NCBI GenBank assembly: GCA_964629825.1
Contig: CAZVUW010000063.1
Span: 1-19,245, forward strand
From: CAZVUW01 sp964629825
GTDB taxonomy: Bacteria > Actinomycetota > Nitriliruptoria > Euzebyales > Egibacteraceae
Length of the DNA stretch: 19,245 nt
Direction: 5' to 3'
The notes beneath the pieces are model-generated. The model searched no databases and was not told where the DNA came from. It saw nothing but the letters and a program-made list of their open reading frames with translations. The position numbers and the translations under genes were made by a program. Shown here in pieces: positions 1 through 7,296 of the stretch (its first letter is position 1; each line of letters opens with the position of its first letter).

Positions 1-221
1 AGATGTGCGTCGAGAACAACATCGAGCGGGGGAGCGGGTAGAGTTGACCCCAGCGACCAACCTCGGTCGCGGAACACGCGCGCCATCAGCATCCGCTTCC
101 CGGCGCCGACCTCGAATCGCGATCCTGCCGATCGCAGCCTCGTACGGGCGTGTTCGACCGCAGGTGCGACCCCCATTCGCACCGACACGCCCGCAACAGA
201 CAACCGGGCTGTGCATCTACC

Positions 222-252
222 GCCTGCGAGCGAAGCAGGCAGGAGCGATCCT
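222..252 (+). promoter_or_regulatory. Two adjoining hairpins over the helicase RBS
   Basis: Two small inverted repeats lie end to end just upstream of the helicase start. GCCTGC (222-227) pairs with GCAGGC (235-240) around a 7-nt loop. The next bases, AGGA (241-244), can pair with TCCT (249-252) around GCGA, a GNRA-type tetraloop. The second hairpin contains the likely Shine-Dalgarno AGGAG (241-245), so folding could limit ribosome access. The arms are visible in the sequence; a regulatory role is inference. The rest of 1-255 holds no gene I can support. The helicase reading frame stays open to the window edge, but it has no good upstream start and family homology begins only at about position 259. 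Confidence 0.35.
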
Positions 253-255
253 TTC

Positions 256-1539
256 TTGACCTCATTCGAACAGCTCGGCGTGCCGCGCCGCATCAGCGAC
301 GCGCTCGCCCGTCAGGGCATCAAGGCGCCATTCGCCATCCAGTCCCTGACCATTGCTGACGCACTGGCCGGCCGTGACCTCTGCGGTCGCGCGCCGACCG
401 GCTCCGGCAAGACCCTTGCCTTCGGGATCCCGCTGGCGGTGCTCGCCGCCAAGGGCGCACCCCGCAGGCCCTCCGCGCTGGTGCTCGTGCCGACGCGTGA
501 GCTCGCCGCCCAGGTCGCGCAGGCCGTGCGGCCCCTCGCGCAGGCACGTGGCCTGCGCACTGCGACGTTCTACGGCGGCACCTCGATCAACAAGGATCAG
601 GGGCTGCTCGGCCGCGGCGTCGACATCGCCATCGCCTGCCCGGGCCGCCTCGCGGACCTGGTGCAGCGCGGCGCCGTCAACCTCGGCGACGTCCGCACCG
701 TGGTGCTGGACGAGGCCGACCGCATGGCCGACATGGGCTTCCTGCCCGAGGTCAAGCGGCTGCTCGACCGCACCAACCCCGAGCGCCAGACGCTGCTGTT
801 CTCGGCGACGCTCGACGGCGACGTCGACGTCCTGATCCGCCGCTACCAGCGCGATCCCGTGCGCCACGAGCTGGCCGAGGAGCAGGAGGAGGCCGGCGAG
901 GTCACCCACCTGTTCTGGTCCACCGGGTCGCAGGAGCGGCTGAGCCTCACCGCCGACCTGGTGCGCGAGCACTCCTCGGCCATCGTCTTCACGCGCACCA
1001 AGCACGCCGCCGACCGCGTCGCGCGTCAGCTGTCCCGCCACGGCGTGGCCGCCGCCGCGATCCACGGCAACCGGTCGCAGGGCCAGCGCGAGCGCGCCCT
1101 GGCCGACTTCGCCGCCCGGCGGGTGTCGGCCCTGGTCGCCACGGACGTCGCCGCGCGCGGCATCCACGTGGATGACGTCCAGGTCGTCGTCCACTTCGAC
1201 CCGGCCGGCACCGACAAGGACTACGTGCACCGCTCGGGCCGCACCGGCCGCGCCGGCGCCGATGGCCTGGTCGTGACCATGGTCATCCCGGAGAAGGCGA
1301 AGGACGTCCGGGGGCTCCAGCGCGGCCTCGGTCTGCCGCAGTCGCTCACCACGCCGGACGGCGCGACCATCGCCGCTCCGCCCGCGCCCAAGCCGGCGCC
1401 CACAAACGGTCCCAAGGGCGGCTCCGGCAACCCGAGGTCGCGCAATGGCCGCAACGGCCGCAGCGGCCGGTCCGGCAAGCCGCGCTCACGCAGCGGCGAC
1501 CGCCGCCGTCAGCCGGCGGCCGCCGGCCGCGCCGCCTAG
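256..1539 (+). CDS. DEAD-box ATP-dependent RNA helicase
   Basis: A 427-aa ATP-dependent RNA helicase of the RhlE/SrmB/DeaD superfamily 2 type, expected to unwind structured RNA in ribosome assembly or mRNA turnover. All core motifs are present in order: Q-motif glutamine near residue 29, motif I APTGSGKT (46-53), PTREL (79-83), GG (107-108), DEAD (152-155), SAT (184-186), the VFTRTK segment (244-249), ATDVAARG (295-302) and HRSGRTGR (325-332). Motif Ib reads CPGR (128-131) instead of the usual TPGR. From about 375 the protein ends in a low-complexity basic tail rich in Gly, Arg and Ser, probably an RNA-binding extension. I chose TTG at 256 because AGGAG (241-245) lies 10 nt upstream and family homology begins directly after it; GTG at 211 would add 15 unconserved residues. 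It appears to be transcribed alone. The subfamily cannot be fixed by eye. Confidence 0.93.
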   Translation: MTSFEQLGVPRRISDALARQGIKAPFAIQSLTIADALAGRDLCGRAPTGSGKTLAFGIPLAVLAAKGAPRRPSALVLVPTRELAAQVAQAVRPLAQARGLRTATFYGGTSINKDQGLLGRGVDIAIACPGRLADLVQRGAVNLGDVRTVVLDEADRMADMGFLPEVKRLLDRTNPERQTLLFSATLDGDVDVLIRRYQRDPVRHELAEEQEEAGEVTHLFWSTGSQERLSLTADLVREHSSAIVFTRTKHAADRVARQLSRHGVAAAAIHGNRSQGQRERALADFAARRVSALVATDVAARGIHVDDVQVVVHFDPAGTDKDYVHRSGRTGRAGADGLVVTMVIPEKAKDVRGLQRGLGLPQSLTTPDGATIAAPPAPKPAPTNGPKGGSGNPRSRNGRNGRSGRSGKPRSRSGDRRRQPAAAGRAA

Positions 1540-1569
1540 CTCGCTGCCGAGCCGCGTCGGCCAGCCTCC

Positions 1570-1575
1570 TAGAGT
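1570..1575 (+). promoter_or_regulatory. Possible -10 element upstream of DUF2207 gene
   Basis: TAGAGT (1570-1575) fits the TANNNT -10 pattern and lies 38 nt before the ATG at 1614, leaving room for a short leader carrying the GGGAGG Shine-Dalgarno. I see no convincing -35. The only support is the hexamer and its position in the 74-bp intergenic region. Confidence 0.25.
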
Positions 1576-1613
1576 GGAGCGGGCACACGCCCCGAGACCT
1601 CTGGGAGGCCTTC

Positions 1614-3422
1614 ATGACCGGCGCGGCCCGTAGCAAGGTGAGGCGCTGGCAGCTGCTGGCCTGTGCGGGTCTGCTGGCCCTGCTGGCCGCGGCGCCACCG
1701 GCGCACGCCCAGGATCCCGACGATCTCGTCATCCGCAGCTTCTCGGTCGACCTGACGATCGAGGAGTCCGGCACCCTGCTGGTGAGCGAGACGATCGAGG
1801 TCGACTTCCTCGATGAGCACCACGGCATCCTGCGGACGATCCCGACCGCCTATCCGCTGTCCGAGGACGACACCCAGGTCGAGCTGCCCGAGGACCGCGA
1901 GGCCGCCGACTTCAACCGGATCGTCGAGATTCGCGACGTCACGGCGACCTCGACGGCTCCGGACGACGTCGAGGTGACCGAAGAGGGCGGCGGCGTCACC
2001 ATCCGCATCGGTGACCCGGATGTCGAGGTCTCCGGGCCGCACACGTACGAGATCACCTACTCGGTGCGCGGGGCCCTCAACCGCTACAGCGAGCGCTCCG
2101 AGCTCATCTGGAACGTCACCGGAAACGAGTGGGAGAACGTCATCGAGTCGGCCTCCGCGGTGGTGACCGCCCCGGAGATCCTGGAGGTCGACTGCGCCAG
2201 CGGTCCCTCGGGCTCCACCGACCCCTGCGACGAGGCCGAGGTCACGGATGGCCGCGGCACGTTCTCGACCGGCCGGCTGGACCCCGGCGAGGGCCTCACC
2301 GTCTCGGTCAGCCTGCCGCTCGGGGCCGTCGACGTGCCCCCGCCGCTGATCCGCGAGCGCTGGCGCCTCAGCACGGCCCTCGCGGGTGACGCCCAGGCCT
2401 GGCCCCTTGCGGGCCTGACCACCCTCCTGGGCGCCGCCGGCGTCGTCCTGCTCGCCCGCAGGCGCCGCCAGCGCATCCGCTCTCTCACGGTCGACGCGGG
2501 CGTGCAGATGAGCGGGCAGATGCTGAGGGGCGATCCACCGCAGGGGCTGCGACCGGCGCAGGTCCGCATGCTGACCGAGGAGCGCGTCGACGCCACCTCG
2601 CTGGGTGCCACGCTGCTGGACCTCGCCGCGCGCGGCCATCTGGAGATCGAGACGGACGGCGACTCGGATGATGATGACGCCTCCGGCTACCGCTTCCGGC
2701 GCGTGCCCGGCGCGCCCGACGGCGACCTGCTGAGCTTCGAGCGCGCCCTGCTCGACGGCCTCTTCCGGGACGGCGGCACCATCACCGCCGAGGAGATCGC
2801 CGAAGAGCACGAGGAGGAGCGCACGCGCTTCGAGGAGCAGGTCCGCGCCGACGCGATGGAGCGGGGCTGGTTCCTCGGCAAGCCGAACGAGCTCCGCACC
2901 GGACGTGCCCTCGTCGGCTTCGGGCTCGTCCTGCTGGCGGTGCTCGTGCTGATCCTCGCGCTGGTGCTCACCCGCGTGGGCGTCGCCGCCCTGCCGCTGC
3001 TGGTCGCGGCCGTCATCGCGGCCGTCCTGATCTACCGCATGCCGACGCGCACGCCCGAGGGCAAGCGACTGCTGGCCGAGGCGCGCGGCTACGAGCAGTA
3101 CATGTCGAGCACCGACGGCGGTCTGCCGACCGACGGCCGCGGCCCGGCCGAGGTGTTCGGCACGACGCTGCCCTACGCCATGGCGATGGGCGTGGCGCCG
3201 CGCTGGGTGCGGCGCTTCAAGGCCACCGGTGCGCCGGCCACGCAGTGGGTGCCGGCCTACTACCTGCCGCTGATGCTGGCCTCGGACAACGACCCCGACC
3301 GCTTCGCCACCAGCGTCGCCTCGTTCGGCGACGCGGTCACGCCCGCGCCGTCCTCGAGCTCCAGCGGAACCAGCGTGAGCTCCGGCGGCGGCTTCGGCGG
3401 CGGCGGCGGGGGCGGGTGGTGA
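1614..3422 (+). CDS. DUF2207 family membrane protein
   Basis: A 602-aa protein with the full DUF2207 architecture. A signal peptide (about residues 1-32, cleavage after AHA) leads into an extracytoplasmic domain (about 35-240) carrying the family motif WNVTGNEW (166-173). A transmembrane helix follows at about 262-281, with a positive RRRRQR end. Next come a cytoplasmic acidic region, two adjoining helices (about 432-474) and a cytoplasmic segment with TRTPEGKRLLAEARGYEQYM at about 478-497. The last residues are a Ser-rich then Gly-rich tail ending in Trp, which is typical of the family. The biochemical role of DUF2207 proteins is not established and I assign none. ATG at 1614 has GGGAGG about 7 nt upstream. 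It is convergent with the MMPL gene, 22 bp away. Confidence 0.9.
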   Translation: MTGAARSKVRRWQLLACAGLLALLAAAPPAHAQDPDDLVIRSFSVDLTIEESGTLLVSETIEVDFLDEHHGILRTIPTAYPLSEDDTQVELPEDREAADFNRIVEIRDVTATSTAPDDVEVTEEGGGVTIRIGDPDVEVSGPHTYEITYSVRGALNRYSERSELIWNVTGNEWENVIESASAVVTAPEILEVDCASGPSGSTDPCDEAEVTDGRGTFSTGRLDPGEGLTVSVSLPLGAVDVPPPLIRERWRLSTALAGDAQAWPLAGLTTLLGAAGVVLLARRRRQRIRSLTVDAGVQMSGQMLRGDPPQGLRPAQVRMLTEERVDATSLGATLLDLAARGHLEIETDGDSDDDDASGYRFRRVPGAPDGDLLSFERALLDGLFRDGGTITAEEIAEEHEEERTRFEEQVRADAMERGWFLGKPNELRTGRALVGFGLVLLAVLVLILALVLTRVGVAALPLLVAAVIAAVLIYRMPTRTPEGKRLLAEARGYEQYMSSTDGGLPTDGRGPAEVFGTTLPYAMAMGVAPRWVRRFKATGAPATQWVPAYYLPLMLASDNDPDRFATSVASFGDAVTPAPSSSSSGTSVSSGGGFGGGGGGGW

Positions 3423-3436
3423 GGTCCGCCCCCGCC
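3405..3436. terminator. GC-rich hairpin between convergent genes
   Basis: GGCGGGGGCGG (3405-3415) is perfectly complementary to CCGCCCCCGCC (3426-3436), an 11-bp all-GC stem with a 10-nt loop. The left arm is the poly-Gly tail codons of the DUF2207 gene, the loop carries its Trp and stop codons, and the right arm is in the 22-bp gap before the end of the MMPL gene. No T-tract follows on either strand, as is common for hairpins in high-GC actinobacteria. The position between convergent genes supports a bidirectional terminator. Confidence 0.6.
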
Positions 3437-3444
3437 ACGGGAGG

Positions 3445-6093
3445 TCAGCCGGCCGGCGCGATCCGCGGTGCCGCGTCCGGGAGGATGATCTCCTTGTCGG
3501 CTCCGGCCGCAGCCTGCGCCGGAGCCGGCTCGCGGCTGATCAGCAGAAGCAGCCCCGGGAGCACCAGCAGGCTCGCGATCAGCGCCAGGGCGATCATCAC
3601 GGCCGTCAGCAGGCCGTAGCTGGCGAACATCGGCATGGGCGCGAACGCCAGGATGGCGAACCCGGCGACGCTCGATAGGGTCGAGCCGACCAGCGCCATG
3701 CCCGTCCCTCCGGCCGCGGCGCGCAGCGCCTCCAGGCGTGAAGAGGCGCGCTCAAGCTCCTCGCGGTAGCGCATGGCCAGGTGCGTGGCGAAGTCGATCC
3801 CGACGCCGATCGAGATCGCCCCGATCGTCGCGGTGACCAGGTTCAGGCTGTAGCCGGCCGCGTACATGAAGCCGTAGAGCCACACGACCACCAGCAGGAT
3901 CGGCACCAGGCTCACCAGCGCGTAGCGCAGCGAGCGCATGAACGCCCACACCACCAGCAGGCACAGCACCACGGCGATGGGGATCGACACCTGCATCGAG
4001 CGCGACACCGCGTCCAGGCTGGCGACGCGGGCGACCGGTGTCCCGGTCAGGGTCGCCTGCGAGCCGGGCTCGATGGCGGCCAGCTCGGCTTCGAGCTCGG
4101 CGACCATCGGCTCGAGCAGGTCCCGGGCGGCCTGGACGTTCTCCTGCGCGCGGCTGCCGACCAGTCCCACGCTGATCCGTGCCGCCATGAGCCCGTCGTC
4201 GTCTGCGGGCGCGACGACCTGCGCCGCCTCGACGGGCGTGAGCGAGGACGTGCGGTCCAGGACAGCCAGGGCGTCGCGCTCGACCAGGACCCGGCCGTCG
4301 CTGCCGTGCGCGAGCAGGTCGGTGTCCAGCTGCTCGAGCCGGTCGGCGAAGCTCGCAAGCGCGGCCTGCGCTTCGGGGTCGTCCAGATCCCCGCTGACGA
4401 GCACGACGGCCTCCTCGCCCGCCTGGTCGCCGACGTGCTGATCCAGCTTCTCGAGACCGACGACGAAGTCAGTGTCCTGGGCGAAGAAGTCCTCGACGTC
4501 GAAGCTGCTCGGGACCTGGACGGCGTATACCGCAGCGACCGCGGACAGCAGCAGCGCCGCGGGGAGCACGAGGGCGCGCCGCTTGGCGACGCTGACGACC
4601 GTGCCCGCGAGCGCGGAGCCGAAGCGTCCCCCGCCCTCGGTCCGACGCGTCTGCGAGGAGGCGTCTCCGCGGTTCACGCGCCCCGCAGCCAGCAGCGGCA
4701 GGCCGAGGAACACGACCAGGTACAGCGCCAGCAGACCGAGCCCCACCGGCGGGGCGAGGAACACCGTGAACAGCACGGCGGCCATGGCGGCGGATGCCGC
4801 GCCCAGCGACCCGGCGATCGACAGCGGCCGGCTCCAGCTGGGCTTGCGGCCCGCGACCCGCCGGTCGATCAGCGCGACGGCGACCGGCACGACGATGCCG
4901 AGGACGACGAAGGCGGACACCAGCGCGATGGCCGCGGCCAGGCCGAACTGGAAGATGGACTCGATGCCGCTCGCCAGGTTGGACAGGAACGCCACCACAC
5001 CGGTCGCCAGCGCCAGCACCAGCGCCGGCAGCACACCGGTCAGCCCGCGGCGCACCGCACCGAGCTGGTCGGGCGTCTCCGCGCGCTCCTCGCGGTAGCG
5101 GCCGACGGAGTGGAAGGCGTAGTCGACGCCGAAGGACAGCATCGCGATCGGGACGACCGTCGACAGGATCTGGTCCTCCTTCATCCCGATGAGGTTGGTG
5201 ATGCCCTCGAGCCAGACCAGCAGGGCGACCAGCGCGGCTCCGACGACGGCCAGCGGCCAGTAGCTGCGGAAGGCCACGCCGACCAGCAGGACGATGGCCA
5301 GCACCGTGAACCCGATGAACGGACCCGCCTTCTCGCCCTGCTCCGAGGCGGTCAGGCCCTGGTCCAGCGCCACGCCCCACACGTCGAGGGCGTTCGTGTC
5401 GCGCAGGATCGCCTGCACCTCGCGGCCGGCCTCCTCGACGGCGACGTCCGAGCCGAAACCGGCGTCATCGCCCCGCCCTTCGATCCCGTTGCCGTCGACG
5501 AGCAGCGACACGCTGAGCGCGGGAGCGCTCCACAGCCCGGTGGCGTCGTCGCGCTCGGCCTCGGCCGAAACGCCCAGCTCACCCGGCCCGCGGGCGTCGA
5601 TGATCTCGCTTGCCACCGCCCGCACCGCGTCGTCGTCGGCGCCCTCGAGGCCTCCCATCCCCGCCTGCTCGAGCGCGGCGTCCACGAAGCCGGCCAGCGA
5701 GATCACGCCGTCGAAGGTCTGTCCCGTCTCCGCCGAGGTCCGCGGCAGCAGCAGCGGGCCGTAGGTCGGATTCGCCTGCACGGCCTCGACCCGCTCCGTC
5801 AGCGCCAGCATGCTGTCGCGGTCGAGCATCTCGCCGTCGCGAGCCTCGACGATGAAGAACCAGCCGACCACCCCACCGCCGAAGCGCTCCTGCAGCTCAT
5901 CGCGCGCCTCGAAGACCCGGCCCTCCGGCTCCTGCGAGGCGAACTCGTCCGGCTGCATGGCCAGGAACGGGATGGCCAGCGCCGCGGTGACGACGACGGC
6001 CAGGATCAGCACCGCCCGCGCGCGTCCTACGACCGCGGCTGCCACCCGCGCGGCAAGGCCGGAGCTGGACTCGGTCTGTTCGCGAGCATCCAT
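3445..6093 (-). CDS. MMPL/RND (HAE3-type) transporter
   Basis: An 882-aa RND-superfamily membrane transporter of the MMPL/HAE3 type, which exports lipids or hydrophobic compounds using the proton gradient. It is an internal duplication: helix 1 at about 28-46, an extracytoplasmic domain (50-255), helices 2-6 (259-405), then helix 7 (507-526), a second extracytoplasmic domain (530-698) and helices 8-12 (702-850). The conserved Asp-containing TM4 and TM10 motifs are GVDYAFH (322-328) and GIDFATH (765-771), probably the proton relay. An additional pair of hydrophobic segments at about 425-446 and 449-471 lies between the halves. The C-terminal tail is short and unstructured. ATG at 6093 has an AGGGG-type RBS 5-6 nt upstream. 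It is divergent from a TetR regulator, the usual arrangement for a repressor-controlled pump. The substrate is unknown. Confidence 0.92.
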   Translation of the reverse strand: MDAREQTESSSGLAARVAAAVVGRARAVLILAVVVTAALAIPFLAMQPDEFASQEPEGRVFEARDELQERFGGGVVGWFFIVEARDGEMLDRDSMLALTERVEAVQANPTYGPLLLPRTSAETGQTFDGVISLAGFVDAALEQAGMGGLEGADDDAVRAVASEIIDARGPGELGVSAEAERDDATGLWSAPALSVSLLVDGNGIEGRGDDAGFGSDVAVEEAGREVQAILRDTNALDVWGVALDQGLTASEQGEKAGPFIGFTVLAIVLLVGVAFRSYWPLAVVGAALVALLVWLEGITNLIGMKEDQILSTVVPIAMLSFGVDYAFHSVGRYREERAETPDQLGAVRRGLTGVLPALVLALATGVVAFLSNLASGIESIFQFGLAAAIALVSAFVVLGIVVPVAVALIDRRVAGRKPSWSRPLSIAGSLGAASAAMAAVLFTVFLAPPVGLGLLALYLVVFLGLPLLAAGRVNRGDASSQTRRTEGGGRFGSALAGTVVSVAKRRALVLPAALLLSAVAAVYAVQVPSSFDVEDFFAQDTDFVVGLEKLDQHVGDQAGEEAVVLVSGDLDDPEAQAALASFADRLEQLDTDLLAHGSDGRVLVERDALAVLDRTSSLTPVEAAQVVAPADDDGLMAARISVGLVGSRAQENVQAARDLLEPMVAELEAELAAIEPGSQATLTGTPVARVASLDAVSRSMQVSIPIAVVLCLLVVWAFMRSLRYALVSLVPILLVVVWLYGFMYAAGYSLNLVTATIGAISIGVGIDFATHLAMRYREELERASSRLEALRAAAGGTGMALVGSTLSSVAGFAILAFAPMPMFASYGLLTAVMIALALIASLLVLPGLLLLISREPAPAQAAAGADKEIILPDAAPRIAPAG

Positions 6094-6117
6094 TGCGTCC
6101 CCTCAGGACGAGGAACA

Positions 6118-6165
6118 ATCTTGACAGTGGATAGATTGGACCTGAGGGCTTTCCACTGTCAAGAT
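6118..6165. promoter_or_regulatory. 14-bp inverted repeat, likely TetR operator and promoters
   Basis: ATCTTGACAGTGGA (6118-6131) is repeated as its exact reverse complement at 6152-6165, with a 20-bp spacer. Each arm carries TTGACA, a perfect -35 hexamer: on the + strand at 6121-6126 and on the - strand at 6161-6156. A smaller nested palindrome, CAATCT (6116-6121) with AGATTG (6133-6138), overlaps the left arm. The element fills the space between the divergent MMPL and TetR genes. The likely role is an operator through which the TetR protein represses both promoters; good -10 hexamers at ideal spacing are not evident. Confidence 0.6.
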
Positions 6166-6191
6166 GCAGTTTCGTTCAACTGGAGGGCCAG

Positions 6192-6541
6192 ATGGGTTCG
6201 ACCTACCACCACGGCGATCTGCCGTCGGCGCTGCTGGAGGCCGTGGACTCCATCGTCCGGGAGCGGGACGTCGCCGGGGTGTCGCTGCGCGAGGCGGCGC
6301 GTCGGGCGGGTGTGAGCCACGCCGCGCCGGCGTATCACTTCGGGGACAAGGCCGGGCTGCTCACCGCCTACGCCGAGCAGGGCTTCGCCGACCTGCGCGA
6401 TCGACTCCTGGAGAGCGGCCGCGAGAATCCCGTCGAGGGAGGGCGGCAGCTGTTCGCGATGGGCGTCGCCTATCTCCGCTTCGCCCTGGCGGAGCCGGGA
6501 CGCTTCAAGGTCATGTTCCGCCCCGAGGCCCTGCGCTCCGA
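6192..6541 (+). CDS. TetR/AcrR family regulator (3' end lost in gap)
   Basis: The first 116 residues of a TetR-family transcriptional regulator. The N-terminal YHHGDLPSALLEA stretch (5-17), the helix-turn-helix at about 29-50 (SLREAARRAGVS with AYHFGDKAGLL) and the start of the ligand-binding domain (LRFALAEPGRFKVMFRPE, about 95-112) fit the subgroup with a WHG-type C-terminal domain, normally about 190-200 aa. The gene runs into the 100-N gap at 6542. Its end lies in the gap or just after it, perhaps at TAG 6653-6655. ATG at 6192 follows GGAGGG with a 4-nt spacer. It probably represses the divergent MMPL exporter through the inverted repeat between them; that link is inference from context. 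Confidence 0.85.
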
Positions 6542-6641
6542 NNNNNNNNNNNNNNNNNNNNNNNNNNNNNNNNNNNNNNNNNNNNNNNNNNNNNNNNNNN
6601 NNNNNNNNNNNNNNNNNNNNNNNNNNNNNNNNNNNNNNNNN
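6542..6641. other. Assembly gap (100 N)
   Basis: Exactly 100 undetermined bases, the conventional placeholder for a gap of unknown size. It removes the 3' part of the TetR gene starting at 6192. For a regulator of normal length, roughly 200 or more coding bases are missing, so the true gap is probably larger than 100 bp. Confidence 0.95.
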
Positions 6642-6651
6642 GGGTCGCCGG

Positions 6652-7230
6652 CTAGCTGGCCAGGCCGTTCAGCAGCAGCTCGGCGACGCGCTCGCCGTCC
6701 GGCATCCCGCCCCGGGCCGCGGAGGCCCGGTAGCCGTCCAGCGTCGCGGTGATGTGGGCGGCCAGCTCGTCCACCGTGCCGCGGAACACCCCCTGCCGGA
6801 CGCCCTCGGCCACGATGCCCTCGAGGACGCGGCGGAAGGGCTCGACGTGCCGCATCAGCTCGTCGTGCTGCTCGGGCGTGAGCACCCCCGAGTAGTCGTG
6901 GCTCGCCACGGGATGCTCGCGGAAGGCGCTCAGGCTGCGCTTGACGTAGGCGGCCAGCGCCTCGCGCGGTCCCTCCGCGGCGTCCACCTCGCGCTGCAGG
7001 TCCTCCGCCGCGGCTGCGACCGAGCGCTCCACGGACGCGAACAGCAGCCCGTTCTTGTCAGGCACGTGGTTGTAGATGGCGCTGCGTGCGATTCCGGCGT
7101 CCGCGGCAACGGCCGCCAGCGTCGTCGCCTCGAACCCCCGCTCGGCCACCAGGCGCTCGAAAGAGTCCAGGAGTAGATCGAGCACCAGGCGGCGATGCTC
7201 GTCCAACGTCTGAGCCCAAAGCGAAGGCAT
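6652..7230 (-). CDS. TetR family transcriptional regulator
   Basis: A 192-aa TetR-family regulator. The N-terminal DNA-binding domain contains the helix-turn-helix TTLAAVAADAGIARSAIYNH at about residues 36-55, followed by VPDKNGLL. The rest is an all-helical ligand-binding/dimerisation domain with no recognisable ligand signature. I chose ATG at 7230 over GTG at 7275: the N-terminus is then normal for the family, and TACACT (a TANNNT -10) ends 9 nt upstream, which suits a leaderless transcript. There is no Shine-Dalgarno. The gene is divergent from the FtsX-type ABC operon and probably represses it. Its stop codon lies in a CTAG at 6652-6655 next to the gap, convergent with the other TetR gene. 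Confidence 0.9.
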   Translation of the reverse strand: MPSLWAQTLDEHRRLVLDLLLDSFERLVAERGFEATTLAAVAADAGIARSAIYNHVPDKNGLLFASVERSVAAAAEDLQREVDAAEGPREALAAYVKRSLSAFREHPVASHDYSGVLTPEQHDELMRHVEPFRRVLEGIVAEGVRQGVFRGTVDELAAHITATLDGYRASAARGGMPDGERVAELLLNGLAS

Positions 7231-7239
7231 GTCGGTCCG

Positions 7240-7288
7240 AGTGTAGGTTGCGACGCTAGGTTGCGGTCGCGACACCGTGTCGTAAAGT
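7240..7288. promoter_or_regulatory. Divergent promoter region with palindromic operator
   Basis: The 66-bp region between the TetR gene and the ABC operon holds several signals. CGACAC-C-GTGTCG (7270-7282) is a perfect 13-bp palindrome. It lies exactly between a candidate -35 TTGCGG (7261-7266) and a candidate -10 TAAAGT (7283-7288) for the + strand, a classic repressor site. TACACT on the - strand (7245-7240) is a candidate -10 for the TetR gene. TAGGTTGCG occurs twice (7244-7252 and 7257-7265) with a 13-bp period. GTCGCGAC (7266-7273) is another short palindrome. Motifs are direct observations; TetR binding and autoregulation are inference. Confidence 0.55.
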
Positions 7289-7296
7289 GGGCAGTC

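Noticed and set aside
211..240. Helicase leader as a distant copy of the 36-bp repeat (shared CTACCGC)
   Set aside because: Only a short match, with a different arm sequence and spacing.
5..259. Small open frame at the left edge
   Set aside because: No ribosome binding site visible, Arg/Pro/Ala-rich translation with no recognisable domain, and it overlaps the helicase leader.
1512..1527. Perfect 16-bp palindrome GCCGGCGGCCGCCGGC near the end of the helicase gene
   Set aside because: It lies in GC-rich Ala/Gly/Arg tail codons where such palindromes arise by composition; it may help termination but nothing else supports that.
3781..6315. Very long plus-strand open frame (844 codons) opposite the MMPL gene
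   Set aside because: It is antisense to a well-conserved transporter, has a composition rich in Arg, Gln, Asp and His typical of GC-rich shadow frames, and shows no domain.
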